The notes below the pieces were generated by a model, which was not told the DNA's origin, searched no databases, and saw only the letters and a program-made list of their open reading frames with translations. A program made the translations under genes and the position numbers. DNA of 64,000 nt from Theristus sp. LFF4_11 (lineage: Eukaryota; Nematoda; Chromadorea; Monhysterida; Xyalidae): contig JASANC010005033.1 in NCBI GenBank assembly GCA_030248135.1, positions 1-64,000 on the forward strand. Direction: 5' to 3'. How positions within the stretch are numbered: position 1 is the first letter of the stretch; every line of letters starts with the position of its first letter. Positions 1-11,368 of the stretch are shown here, piece after piece.

Positions 1-54
1 AAGCCAAGTGTGTTTTTAGAAATCCCACCATGTAGGTATTATCACTTCTTTTGT

Positions 55-310
55 TCTGAGACTCAATGCGTTTGCAGACGTCGAAAAAAGGAAATTGGTT
101 TCAATCTTCCTGTGATAAAATAGCCGGAACTATTTAAGCGGCGCATTCATGAAGCAGCATTTAGTGACGGCGCGCAGCTGTGTTAGCTACGCGGTCTCTA
201 AATACTGCTTCATGGCGCACCGTTTTTGAGGACTCCGAACCACCTTGCCAATTCTAAATCCTCCGCGTTATGCATGAAACTGTTTACCTATCTTAGTGCA
301 TTGAATCTTC
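55..310. repeat. Dispersed inverted-repeat element (ACTCAATGCG family), copy 1
   Basis: An ACTCAATGCG end followed by a GCAGACG-rich arm and a TTTCAATC segment opens the copy, and GTGCATTGAATC closes it in the opposite sense. Similar copies lie at about 345-527, 16177-16352 and 18679-18860, the last two inside HOOK introns. A shorter hairpin element (137-222) is nested in this copy. I saw no coding capacity. Boundaries are approximate. Confidence 0.5.
137..222. repeat. Short palindromic hairpin element (GCATTCATGAAGCAG family)
   Basis: The two halves are near-perfect reverse complements: a GCGCATTCATGAAGCAG arm, a GC-rich centre around an AGCTACGCG motif, then CTGCTTCATGGCGC. Related copies lie at 17315-17378, 18111-18191 and 26841-26932. 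The RNA would fold into one long hairpin. It looks like a very small non-autonomous DNA transposon. Confidence 0.65.
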
Positions 311-344
311 GAACAGTACTAAGAGATATTATTTTTTCTTTAAG

Positions 345-527
345 ACCTGCGACTCAATGCGGTTGTAGACGTGAAAGAAAACTAGTTTTCAATCTTTATC
401 TGGTAATTCAGAATAGCCCAAGTGACCCGGACTTATTAAGGGTCTCGGATCACTTTACCAATTTTGAATTCCCGCGTCATGCATGAGACTGTTTACCCAT
501 CTATGCGCGCATTGAGTTTGGGACCAA
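345..527. repeat. ACTCAATGCG-family inverted-repeat element, copy 2
   Basis: The copy opens with GCGACTCAATGCGGTTG and closes with CGCGCATTGAG. Its internal segments (ACTAGTTTTCAATC; AATTCCCGCGTCATGCATGAGAC) recur in the copy at 55-310 and in HOOK introns. No protein is supported here. Confidence 0.5.
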
Positions 528-559
528 TATAAAAGATCATAATAAATAAACCAATAGCA

Positions 560-820
560 ACCTGCAGGAGGGCGCCGCAGCAAGGACAGGTGCCGAAGGT
601 TCGGGTTACTGCTCTGTTTGAACGATTTCTTCTCCTTTTTATTCCGCAGCGGCCACATCGTTCTGCTACGACGCACCACTACGGATGGCGATTGAGCGTG
701 CCACGACGACGGCGACGAGGCTCGAGGCTTGTTGCTGCATGATGATGATCTGCCTGTGTGCTACTGCGACCACCTCATTTTCTTATGCGCCTTGTTTTAC
801 AAGCTAGAAGGTTGATTGGG
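560..820. other. GC-rich island, coding status unresolved
   Basis: This is a GC-rich patch in AT-rich surroundings. On the plus strand a good acceptor (pyrimidine run then CGCAG at about 642-648) opens a frame of roughly 57 codons ending in TAG near 806, Cys- and Met-rich. On the minus strand a Lys/Arg-rich frame starts near 679 and meets a GTTGCT donor near 565. Neither resembles a family I know. An orphan exon is possible but not established. Confidence 0.2.
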
Positions 821-1246
821 TCAGGTCTGTCTGCTGGAGAGAGTAAAAAAGTGAAAGTGAAACGTCGTGTGAAATCTGCACCTTTATAATTCTCCTTGGA
901 ACGAATTTGAATCTGTGTCGTTAAAAACAAGATGTATTATCTGATTGCAGGTTTTTGTTAGTTGCGTTTGAGGCAGTCATTGTGTTACAATTCATTAAAC
1001 AACTTTATGCATAATGAATGCCGAACAAACGGCGAGCACAAAATAATTAAATTTTGACAAACACAAACGGTTTACTGCTACGATTTGTATACATTCTTGC
1101 GATTTTTTTTTTTTTTTGATCAGATACTTGAAAAGCGTTGTCGAGCCAAGTCTTTCACTGCTTACACAAGGCCATATTCCTCCTTTTATATGCGTCTCAC
1201 GCATTTTTAGATAATAATGATACATCACGTCTTACTACTGCCTTGG
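821..1246. other. AT-rich stretch, no gene seen
   Basis: No supported exon. The segment at about 1122-1212 matches one arm of the foldback element at 45708-46991: it shares a motif around GGCCATATTCCTCC and ends with TTTTTAGATAAT. It is therefore probably a solo arm of that repeat. Confidence 0.4.
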
Positions 1247-2048
1247 GTAGGGTTAAAAAAGTGAAAATTCCAATTTCTAATTAATTAAAAAAGTTTTCCC
1301 AAAATGCCGGAGGAAAATATGATGGTTGACAAAAATATAGATAGGTGCATTCAAACCGCGCTGACGCGCTGAGTTCGAATAGTGCACTTTTGCACTTTTA
1401 AAACTTAATAAGGCTGTTTTAGTCTTTAAAATTGGCAAAAACTTTCATGAACATTATTTTTCATTTCATGAAACTTTCATGAAAACTTTTCAAAAAAGTT
1501 ACATCATGTTTTGCCCAGAGTTTCGTGTGGACTTTGTTTTTGGCAGAATTTTTTTGACAATTTCTACTTTTCAGGTCAAAGATCGACGAGAAAAGTCCAG
1601 ATACCGAACCGATAGAAGCTTCTGCAGTTGGATTCATGAGCTCGTTAATAGACTAAAAAGCAGTAAATTACCTTGTTTTTACGCTTCAAATGTAAAGAAA
1701 ACTGCTTGTCAACTCTTGGCTGTTGCCGATTTGTCGTCTCGAAGAAGCACGGCGTTGTCCTTCAACAACAACGTAAACCGGTGCGTTTTCTATCTGAAGT
1801 ATTCAAGAAAGTAATATGGAACACAGAAAAATTATTTGGAACGAGAACCACGACCTGGGTTTGGATCCACATGCTGCAAAAGGTAGGTCCTTTTAGTTCT
1901 AAAAGTGCAATATTCGAGCTCAGCGCGTCAGCGTGGTTCGAATGCATCTATTTTTGCCGACCATCAGATTTTACTCCGGCATTTTGGAAAATTTTCTTAA
2001 TTAAAAATTATCAAAAAAATCGGGATTTTCACTTTTTTTGAACCCTAC
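1247..2048. mobile_element. Non-autonomous DNA transposon with about 150-bp terminal inverted repeats
   Basis: The left end GTAGGGTTAAAAAAGTG and the right end CACTTTTTTTGAACCCTAC are reverse complements. The match continues inward for about 150 bp, through an AAAATGCCGGAGGAAAAT block and a GCGCTGACGCGCTGAG block (right arm at about 1900-2048). A shard of the same arm (AAAATGCCGGAGGAAAAT) recurs at 39121. The roughly 500-bp centre has no convincing transposase. Confidence 0.75.
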
Positions 2049-2560
2049 TCTGAAAATTTTATTTTTGGCACAATTTTTTGAAAGTTCAACAAAAAGTTTC
2101 TTTGATATTCATATTACCTTGCAAAACCGTCAGCAGTCGATTTTGGACCGTTTTATTGATTTTAGGCATGAAAAATTTTTGGAATGAATTTTTTCGAAAT
2201 TCTCAAACTTCAAGTTAAAACACAAACTAACACTTGAACAAACATCTTGACGTAGACTTTCGCGAACCCATGATCTTTTAACCGTACCCCTGCATTCATT
2301 AAAACAAATATTTTTTTCGATTTCATTTTGTGTTTCTGTTCGATCGATTTCAAAACTGACGTGCAAATAACACCAGTAGCATGCAAAACACATGAAGGAG
2401 GACAAAAGGGATCATATGCTGTAGGATCAGTAATTAAAATCTGTCACATTGCAATGTAAATTATAGAATGATGATCAAATCTAGTGAAAAAGCAGCGCTT
2501 TTATACGGTTTCAATTATGTTTAGAGCGTGGGCACAGCGGGTTCACCTTTCGAATTCACT

Positions 2561-5500
2561 TTAATACGAATCCGACGAAGCATTATCGTATTCAGTGTAC
2601 GACTGGTCGTCATCCGAATCGGACGACAAGTTTTCGACTGCGATTACGTCGTGGCGCTTTTCTTCTCCAAGTTTCGTCGTTTCAAACGACCGTTTGTTGG
2701 CGTCGGCGGTCGCTGTCCCACGAGCGTCATCCGTATCGCCACGGCCGTTTGTCGCGTCGCCGCCGCGCTGCGCTCGCTGCGACTCCGAAGAGGACGGCGT
2801 TGTTTCTTCGTCATCCGCCGAATGCTCACGTTGATTACGGCGAGCTTTGGTGTCGGCACGACGACGTCGCAGCAGGCAATCGGAAATACAGACATGTTAT
2901 CTGTTATTTCGGCTCTGCGACTCAATGCGCGCATTGAGATGTACACCGGAGAAACACCATTTCTAATACTTTGAGAAGCAAAACAAAGCACCTGAAAAGC
3001 GATGCAATGCTGTAACAAAAATGCGCCATTCTGTAGGCTTTACATTAGAACACCTGCAGTTAAAGCGCAATTCTTTAATAGCATTAATAGCATTTTTGTT
3101 TTTAATTTTCCAAAATAAAGCGCCTTTTTTCACCGTTTTTCTGGAAAAAAAGCAGACTGCTTTTTTTCACTGCATTATTTTTAGTTGCTGCGGAAAAAAG
3201 CATTTTCATGGTCACAGGCAGCATTATTTTGGTAGAAAAGTTCGCCACTCGCTAAATAAATGCAAGCATGTATGCAGTGTACACCAGAAGCTAAAAAATG
3301 CTGCAATAAACCACCAAAAACTGCCCAAAAAAGCTACAGCATTTTTTTATTTTATTGCTAAAGTAATGCTGTCTACAGAAATGCTATTTTCTACTGAAAT
3401 AAAGCTTAGAAAATTGCGCATTTTTGTTACAGCATTATGTTGCTTCTGAGGTGCTTTGTTTTGCTTCTCAAAGCATTAGAATTGCCGTTTCTCCGGTGGT
3501 AAGCAAGCAGTGAGTGATGCAAGCGTACCGCGGCAATTCAAAGTGAATGCGCATCAGAACAATCTCACATTTGTTCAGTCTTTTTTCTGTTGAGTGAGGA
3601 CAAAAAACAGATAAAATCCTCAGAAGAACTGCCGAATCAAAGGAAACTTACAAGTGACGCCCAGTGTTATCAGGACTATCACAGCTGCAACTGAGCCAAT
3701 GATCGCTAACCACGTAGTCGCCGACATGTTTCTCCGTTTTCGGGTTCGTCTGATTCCTGTAAAATACCGTATGTTCTCTTTCTACTACATTGTTGCAATT
3801 TTTTTATTTTTCATGATTGTGTGTGTGTGCGGCACAAGCGGTTCGTCTTTCGCACACTTTTTTCAAGAGTCAACAAAAGACACGAGATTCAACATGTGTT
3901 TACAGTTTTCACCGCATTGATTTGGAAACACAACGCACCATTGGCGATCTGTTCGTCTTTGTCGGTGGTTGGTCAACTGGGTTGTTGTTGGTGGTGCTGT
4001 TTGAAATCTCGGTGTATGACACATTCGTTGTGTTCGTGATGTCCGACAACACTGCTGTAACTGTGTTTCGTGGATTTTGAGTAGTTTCTTTATTGCCTGG
4101 TAAACTTTGACTTGCTTTGACATCACTGGCTAGTTTTGGAGCTGTTGTATCTGGAAAAACAATTTTGACCCTGTGAAAAATTTGGGAACAAATGTTACGT
4201 ACAGTCAAACTGTGAAACACCATGCGAGCGATTCGTTTCGCACACTATTTCATTTGTAGTACTATATTTACCGGGTGGACTATGAGTTGTTTTTTCGTCA
4301 CTGGTTGGACTTGGAGTTGTTTGATTACCAATTTTGGTTGGACGGTTGGCGGTTCTTGAAGTATCTGTAAACAAACTAAAAAGTCTGTGAGACATATCGT
4401 GGACAAACGTGAAATGCAATCAACACAAACTGCAAAACGTATTCTAGCATTTTAATCTCACATGCTAATTGACTGGCTGCATATTGGGCTACAGTTGAAC
4501 TCGTTCAGTGAGCGCAAGCGCAAGGCGCAGCCAATCAGCTGATTGCCAACGATTGGTCGATGATAAGCATAGCTCACCGTGGTCAACATCAACGAGCACC
4601 TCGCAGACGAACCGGCGTCGCCGAGTGCAGTCGTCAAACCGAACGAGCGCACGTGCTTCGGCCAGCTGCGCTTGATCACGCACCAGCACCGCGCAGTTGT
4701 TGCTGCCCGTCTTCTTGTCGTCGTGACGCGCCCCAATGGCAGATAGACCCTTATTCAGAGGCACTCTGACACGAGGCCAATGTTGCAGGAAATAGTAAAC
4801 ATTCAACTTCGGTCGATATCTGACGCCCAACCATCGGCGGTCGTTTCGGTGCTGGAAGGAATTTTGGAATGGCTTGTGGTATGGATCATGACACTTTTTT
4901 GGAGCGTGTGTGTGTGTATGATCAATGCGGATGGAACAAACTACACTTGTGGCACAATAACACGCGACATTTCGTGAAACGGTTTCGCTACAGAAGGATC
5001 AGGATTCGCAATGGGCTATATTCGCCATTTGTAATCATTGAGAGCTGCATAAAACGTTGCACTGAAACCTTCCATGCGTTCTTGAATCTTGAGGTACAGC
5101 CGCATCAAAACCGTCATAAAAAAAGTGTTTTTTTTTCACTGAGAACCAACTAAATTCGAGCCGATGTTTAGCAGCACTGCAATTCTGTCTCGGATCTGTA
5201 CAGACTCTGGCCAGGCGAGTCTACCGTTCCGACGGTAATTCGCACGGCTGCATTCATGAATACAATCAGGAAAAAACGCTGTCAAGTTGTTTCAAATGAA
5301 AATACAATCTCTGTCCTCTAAAATAAAACGTAATTTACGACCAGAGCTGCTGAAACTGTTTCCAGTCGTTTTCAAGACAAAACGGCAAACGGTTGACATT
5401 GAAGAGATAATCTTTTTGATGAAATGAACGTAAGAGACACATCGTTACTTGTTGTACTATTGTACTTTTTAGGAACCGCAAGGAAAACGGAAAATGTACA

Positions 5501-5650
5501 ACAGTATATTCTACCTCGCATGATATTGCAGACTTGTGGAACAGAGTTTATTTGCATTGTGGAAAGTTTCAAGAATTTGATCGTCAATAAAATAGCAGCG
5601 TCCGTTGAGCAACGAGTTGTCCGCAAACCAATGACCAATCGCTATCCAAC
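2561..5650 (-). CDS. Membrane-anchored C-type lectin (5' exon not found)
   Basis: Exons in transcript order: 5515-5650, 5151-5247, 4578-4851, 4272-4364, 3939-4150, 3652-3756 (or 3652-3749), 2561-2844 with a TAA stop. The first three encode a C-type lectin domain: NGRCYFIDD near the start, GRLAWPESVQIRDRI, the RRWLGV core strand (WIGL position), NNCAVLVRD, then CTRRRRFVCE with the closing cysteines. Two Thr/Ser/Pro/Asn-rich exons form a mucin-like stalk; both begin with a split Asp codon (G|AT), which suggests exon duplication. The next exon carries Arg/Lys residues and a transmembrane segment (WLAIIGSVAAVIVLITLG). The last exon is an acidic Ser/Asp-rich tail ending YTEYDNASSDSY. Phases agree at all junctions except stalk to membrane exon, where the donor or a small exon is unresolved. 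The signal-peptide exon upstream of 5650 was not identified. A calcium-site EPN or QPD motif is not evident, so the ligand is unknown. Confidence 0.78.
2944..3498. mobile_element. Inverted-repeat element (CACCGGAGAAAC ends) in a lectin intron
   Basis: The ends CACCGGAG and CTCCGGTG are reverse complements. The arms continue for about 90 bp through CTTTGAGAAGCAAAACAAAG and TGTAACAAAAATGCGC. The centre (about 3060-3400) is AT-rich with no convincing protein. It lies in the intron between the membrane exon and the tail exon of the lectin gene. Confidence 0.75.
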
Positions 5651-7223
5651 CTGGCGATGTTCTAACATCATTACAAATGTTGGTATCTGCAAGCCGAAAA
5701 TCATCTTGTTTCAGGGTTCTTTCGTGAAAAAGCAACAATCACACAACGTTACCTGCACTGAGAAATTTTTAAAGCAAGTAAACTTGAACTTGTTGTTTTC
5801 TCGCAACCGTTTCACAGAACCGTCGCGACGCTGCCAGTGTTTTATGAATAAAATACACAGTACGGCGCAAAACGTTTTGCCGTTCTTTATATTTTCACAG
5901 CGTCAAGCAAGCGTTGATTGAAGCGTTGCGTGATGATGCTTTCTCAAAGTAAAGTTTTTTTCCGAGAATTTACTTGCACGGGAGCAGCACGTGCACGCAC
6001 ACACCACAAGCAGACATGAGCCGATGGAAGACATTTCACAGGTGAAATAATGTCGATCGAATTATAAATTGATGATGATTTGTATTTTTTAAGGTAACAC
6101 TTTTGAATCTGGGCGAAATGGAAAATCAGTAGGTTTTTTGAAAACTAATAATGGCGGTTGAAGTGTTTTCACGTTGTTTTATACACACGTTTTTATTAAC
6201 GTTTGTAAATAACAATACCTGATAAATTTAAATACTCTATAATATAAAAATACAGAATGAGCCAAAAAAAGGTTTCAATTCTAAAATGCTCTCACTGGTT
6301 TGTGCTAAGGTGTTTCGAGCTGAAAATTGGAACAGTATTAGAAAACATTTGGAGGTTTTTCTAAATTTTTGTTATGGTATGTTTCTCACTATCACTATCA
6401 CCCCTATCACTCACTACAGAAGAATATCTGGAAAACATGAAAAATCGACAAATGTTGTGAAATGCAGAGGGTTGATTTAGCTGTAACAAAGGGACCTCGT
6501 GTTTTAAAATTTGGAACAGAACACTTTGGGAGTTTTTTTCTGATCAAAAATTTTTTGGCTTACACGTAAGTTCATTTTTACAGTGTAATTTTCAAAAAAT
6601 AGCAATTTTTGACAAAAATCACTGTTTATCCATAATCTCACTGTTTATCATTGCTCATAAACGATCTTCTGAACTGATGTATCGTCACGCGGTGTCAAAT
6701 TGAATCTTTTACGAAATTGCCGAACCACTGTGGAAAAGTTATTCGCATGTTCCCACCAATTGGCAGACCAGACTCGCTGCTTTTTTTGCGTCATCTCAAA
6801 TTATTTTGCGTCATTGGCGCACGATGTCGCGTCAAAAAACCTGGGTACACCACCACTCGTATTTGCAATGTGCTTACCATCTACATGCGCAGCGCGATTC
6901 CAAATATATGTAAATACATTACATCCTACAAAAATACCACAGCAATAACATGTACTTTTGAAGATCTGTTTCAGTCAGTCAACTGAAATGTTTGAATTTA
7001 ATTTCGAAGTAATTTTTAGTGCATTTGTATTTTTTTGTCTCTTTCAACCGAGGCGCTGCGCGACGTAGCCCCCCAGGCGCTGCGCGACGTAGCCCCCCAG
7101 GCGCTGCGCAGCGCGCGACGCTAGCCTGTCCCGGGACACCCTAGGAACCCCCTATGCACATCTCTGCTCTGGACTACGTTATGTGTTCGCTGTTTGTGCT
7201 TCACGACATGTGTCTTGTGCGCC
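5651..7223. other. AT-rich intergenic or 5' intron sequence
   Basis: The missing 5' exon of the lectin gene should lie here or nearby. A minus-strand frame at about 5753-5850 ends at a GTAACG donor but does not read as a signal peptide. At 7050-7120 a GGCGCTGCGCGACGTAGCC unit is repeated about three times in tandem. Nothing else is supported. Confidence 0.35.
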
Positions 7224-8367
7224 GATCTGTCCAGTACCGAAGACGAGGGGAGGTGGGGGGGGGGTACACCGGGGGGGGGGGGGGTACACCGGGGGGGGGT
7301 ACACCTCCCAGAGCACCCGAGACCTCCGCGTGGGGGGGGTCACGCGACACCCACCCCCCCCCCCCCAAAACCTGACACTGGAGCATCCACACCCCCTCCC
7401 CCCTCGAAATTTGCTAGACACCCCACCCACCCCTCCCCCTACATGGACCTAAGTAACAGTGACACCCCCCAAAAATTTTCTCGGACCACACAAAAATCAT
7501 GAATTTTTGCTCAAAAATCATGCTTTTTTGTTTTTAAAGTCCATAATATAAGCTAAATATATGATAACTTGACATTCTTCATTGTAATTTTAAAGATTTT
7601 GCAGCAAAATTTAGCGTTTTTCCTTCAAAATTTAAGCGAAAAAATCTCATGGGTGGGGTGGGGGGTGTGCACAGCGTAATGCATCATTATTAAAACAAGT
7701 GCATGTAGAGATGTCAAAAAAAAAATTTCTATTTTTTTCTTAAAAAAAAATTTAAATTTTTTTTAAAAATGAAAGTTGTTCAGAATTTTTCAGGGAGTCC
7801 GAATATCACCATCTGAGGAACCACCGACTTACCATATGACCCCCACTCATATGGGAGGAGGGTGAAAATTTCAGACTCGGTTTCGGCGACCCCATTTTCC
7901 CACCGACGACATCACGTCTCGTGTTTTGCCTCTCAATTCACCTCAAATAACACGGAAACAAGTTCAACAACAAACCGGTGTGATCATGCTGACGACACGA
8001 GGCGAAACAGCAACGAGCAACCAACGAAGTTACGCTTGCAGTGGCAGACAGTGCAATTTCGACCTTTCGAGATCCTGAAAAACGATGCGTAAATGTGAGT
8101 TCTCTGCTTCTATCTCACCTTAGCGGCATCGGAATTTGTTGAACTAGCCTTTGCGACGCTCAAGTACTTCAATGCGCGAGTCGATCATCACTCACCAAGG
8201 CTGAAAACAGTCGATAAATCAATCCAGAATACCACCTGCAGCGTTGAAGACTAAGTGACAAGGTAAAGTCAAAGAAAATTTTTGTTGAACTTTCGAAAAA
8301 TTATGCCAAAAACGGCATTTTCAGGGCACATTAAAGAAAAAATTTCAAAAATTTTTAATAAAAAAAA

Positions 8368-8633
8368 TACCGTAAAGTCTTGCATATAAGGCCTCCTTAT
8401 ATAAATTTCAAAATCAAAAATTTCTGAAAAAAGTGGAATTTTGTGTGACAACCTTATAAGTGGGAGGAGGTCTTATAAAGCAAAGATTAGAAAGTCTGGG
8501 TCTTATAAACGAAGTGAGATTTTGACCAAGACAAAATTTTGAATTTTTTGGTTTCCCGCCGTGTGACACTCCGCCCACTTTTGGGTGGGGGTCTTATAAG
8601 TGGGAGGAACCTTATATGCAAGACTTTACGGTA
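8368..8633. mobile_element. MITE with TACCGTAAAGTCTTGCATA inverted ends
   Basis: The left end TACCGTAAAGTCTTGCATA and the right end TATGCAAGACTTTACGGTA are perfect reverse complements. The 266-bp element continues inward with GGCCTCCTTATA-type repeats. The terminal TA is consistent with a TA target duplication, as for Tc1/mariner-type elements. Non-coding. Confidence 0.85.
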
Positions 8634-8727
8634 AAAAAAATGCTCATTTTTTTACTTTAAAAAAAATTTAAAAAAATTTTTTTTTGACCCTTACATCTCT
8701 AGGTGCATGTGCAGTGGCGGGCCCCTG

Positions 8728-9025
8728 GGTTGGCACGTTTTATGATATTACGCTCCAGTTAACTCACGCTCCACAATTGGATGTTCTCGGACATTGCTAA
8801 AACGGACCTAAACCTAAAAACCAAACCTAAGCCTAATCTTAAGTAAAAACTGTTCCTAACCTAATCCTGACCTAAGCCAAGCCTTTTTAAGAAAGTAGGA
8901 ATGAAAATAACTGCGTTTTGAGCGAGTTTTTGTTGAGCGCGGAGTGTGTGCACGCGCGCCAGTGGATCATGAGCAATGAGCAATGCGGATGCGGGGCAGG
9001 TGCATATCATAATGAAGCGTTGCGG
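8728..9025. mobile_element. About 298-bp hAT-like MITE, copy 1
   Basis: It is flanked by the 8-bp duplication GGCCCCTG (8720-8727 and 9026-9033). A second copy at 11072-11368 is nearly identical and has its own duplication. The ends are imperfect inverted repeats around ACGTTTTATGATAT and ATATCATAATGAAGCGT. The middle carries degenerate CCTAAACCTAA-type repeats. Confidence 0.8.
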
Positions 9026-9391
9026 GGCCCCTGCCCTTTAACACAGGGAAGAAAAAAATGCAAAAACTAAATTGATCATTTTCACCTTATCAAAAAGGCT
9101 TGGCTTAGGATTGGGATTAGGTTTAGGATTAGGAACCTACAACGACTCATTGCAAGCAACCTCTGATCAGAAATCAAAAAATCACTTTTAAGTATGTATA
9201 CAAATCTGTGCACAGTGCACCCCCCCCAGAAATTTTTCTACAATAGTGCACCCCCCATGGCCCACGCCTGGGGGGCGTGTCACTGTACCGACTGACACCC
9301 CCCTCGAAAATTTGCTTTCGCCTTCGGTACTGGTGGGGTGGGGGCTGTGCACCCCCCCAGAAATTTTTCTACAATAGTGCACCCCCCCATG

Positions 9392-9864
9392 CATAGTTGT
9401 TCTAGGGGGGGGGGCCTGGGGGGGCCGGCCCCCCCCAAAAAAAATTTCGAATCTATCTCTATCAGACAGGTTTTTTTGGCTCAGCTATTATCTATCTAAA
9501 AATTTTTATCAGCCAGCTATCTATCTGAAAAATTTTGTCTTCGAAGACATAAAATGAGACAATTTTTGACCAAAATTGACCATTTTTGCTCGTAATTCTT
9601 GAAAATTTCGCTAATTTTAGATAAAATACGCGTTTATACTTGATTTTTAGTGTATTTTTAACATTATTTTGCTGTTTTTACAGCTTTTTAGCGTTTTAGC
9701 TATCTATCTATCAAATCTCAAAATTTTGACCGGCCCCCCCCAAAGTCACATGGCCCCCCCGCGGCCCCCCCCCCCAAAATTTTCCAGCTATCTATCCATC
9801 TAGAAAATTTGCTCCAGCTATCTATATCGGCCCCCCCCAACCCCTCGGCTCTGGAACAACTATG
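9392..9864. mobile_element. CATAGTTGTTC-family hAT-like MITE, copy A
   Basis: Ends are CATAGTTGTTCTAG and CTGGAACAACTATG, with a perfect 8-bp target duplication CCCCCATG (9384-9391 and 9865-9872). The body has TATCTATC runs, a TTCGAAGACATAAAATGAG motif and G/C tracts next to the ends. Other copies lie at about 11612-12024, 32611-33080, 41378-41846 (inverted) and 60220-60585. Confidence 0.88.
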
Positions 9865-10087
9865 CCCCCATGGCCCACGCCTAGGGGGGGGGGGTGTCAC
9901 TGTATCATGACTGACCCCCCCCACTGAAAAATTTTCGGCACCCCCCACGCGATGACACCCCCCCCCCCCTCGAAAATTTGCTTTCGCCTTTGGTACTGGA
10001 TCTGTGTCACGCGACTCTGCCGGCGCTGTGCTTGGCCGGTTTCAAGGATATACGGCTCAGTCAGTGATTTTTGTAGAATAAAAAAGG

Positions 10088-11034
10088 GGCTGTAGGAGAA
10101 CTGAGGGAAGGAGAACTGAGCACGGAGAACTGAGGGAAGGAGAACTGGTCACGCGGAAAACTGAGTCCTACGCATGCGCCCTCAGCGGAGGACTGAGTCC
10201 CACATGTTTTTCTGGTTACATGGGAGTTTTTCTTCATTACCGTTGTTCAGCTTTGGTTTATTTAGAATTTTACGTTGTATTTAAACTGTTTTTAATAATA
10301 TTTAAATTTTTTTAATACAGAAAAACGTTTTCTATTGCTCCCAATTGCAGATTTCTTTATATGACATTGAATACGGCATTTTTTTATTCAAATGGGCGGA
10401 CATGAACTTATCATGTTACAAATAATCATGTTTTTAGATAAATACATTGCATTCAATAGTTTTCAAAACTTTAAATGGAGAAGTTTTAAAAAAGATATTG
10501 TCACAATACTGAAATAAAGCGTTTTAAAGCTTTTGTAAATTTTAAACAATCGGAATCATATCATCGGACGAGGATGCCTGCAGCGCCCATCATCCTGGGT
10601 GGCTTATTGGTGGCTCCCGCGTGGGCTGGACATTTCGTTTTTTTGTGGAAACGATGATGACTTTACTTTATTTTGGAGTTGGGTTTGGAGAAGACCAGTT
10701 AGATTTCTGTGGCTATTTTGACAAAACAAACCAAAAAATAGAAAAAACCGCTCATAAAGGAAGCCAAAAACGACGCAAGTAGGGAAGGATAGGGAGGGAA
10801 GGTACAAGGAAAAAAATCTGAAAATGAAAATGATTAAAAAATAAGTAAAAATAAAAAGGATTTATTTATTATTAATAATAAATAGGTATAGGGACAGGGA
10901 ACAAAGCAAAAACGCATTTGGTGATCAGTTCTCCGGGGCCTCAGTCCTCCTTCCCTCAGTTCTCCGCCCGCGCGTGTGAGCTGTGACCAGTCCTCCGGGC
11001 CTCAGTCCTCCTTCCCTCAGTTCTCCGCCACCCT
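10088..11034. mobile_element. Inverted-repeat element with GGAGAACTGAGGGAAGGA subrepeats
   Basis: The left arm (about 10088-10200) has iterated GGAGAACTGAGGGA units, and the right arm (about 10925-11034) has the reverse complement CCCTCAGTTCTCC. The flanks share AAAAAAGG on both sides, consistent with an 8-bp duplication. The AT-rich centre shows no convincing protein. Confidence 0.65.
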
Positions 11035-11071
11035 AAAAAAGGATAGGAAGACAAAATAAACATAAAATAAC

Positions 11072-11368
11072 GGTTGGCACGTTTTATGATATTACGCTCC
11101 AGTTAACTCACGCTCCACAATTGGATGTTCTCGGACATTGCTAAAACGGACCAAACCTAAAAGCCAAACCTAAACCTAATCTTAAACAAAACCTGTTCCT
11201 AACCTAATCCTAACCTAAGCCAAGCCTTTTTAAGAAAGCAAGAATGAAAATAACTGCATTTTGAACGAGTTTATGTTGAGTGCGGAGCGTGTGCACACGC
11301 GCTAGTGGATCATGAGCAATGAGCAATGCGGATGCGGGGCAGGTGCATATCATAATGAAGCGTTGCGT
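11072..11368. mobile_element. About 297-bp hAT-like MITE, copy 2
   Basis: Near-identical to 8728-9025 and flanked by the 8-bp duplication AAAATAAC (11064-11071 and 11369-11376). Two copies with different duplications show independent insertion rather than one segmental duplication. Confidence 0.8.

Larger units (their letters stand above)
7224..10006. mobile_element. Composite hAT-like element with nested insertions
   Basis: The outer ends CAGTACCGAAG (from 7232) and TTTGGTACTG (to 9998) are inverted and flanked by near-identical 8-bp duplications, GATCTGTC and GATCTGTG. The internal sequence CCATAATATAAGCTAAATAT matches the complete copy at 38314-38880. At least three other elements are nested inside (8368-8633, 8728-9025, 9392-9864), along with further G/C-tract ends of the same family near 9320. 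No transposase is visible. Confidence 0.65.

Noticed and set aside
2528..2974. 148-codon plus-strand Arg-rich frame
   Set aside because: It is antisense to the lectin cytoplasmic-tail exon, which has splice signals, phase and a stop that fit the lectin gene.
7154..7502. Long Gly/Pro-rich open frames on both strands
   Set aside because: They are translations of G and C homopolymer tracts at transposon ends and occur in every frame; the same is true at 34016-34522, 38200-38507, 39502-40064 and 40537-40933.
8728..11368. The two 297-bp direct repeats as LTRs of a retrotransposon
   Set aside because: Each repeat has its own distinct 8-bp duplication, and the DNA between them contains no retroelement proteins.
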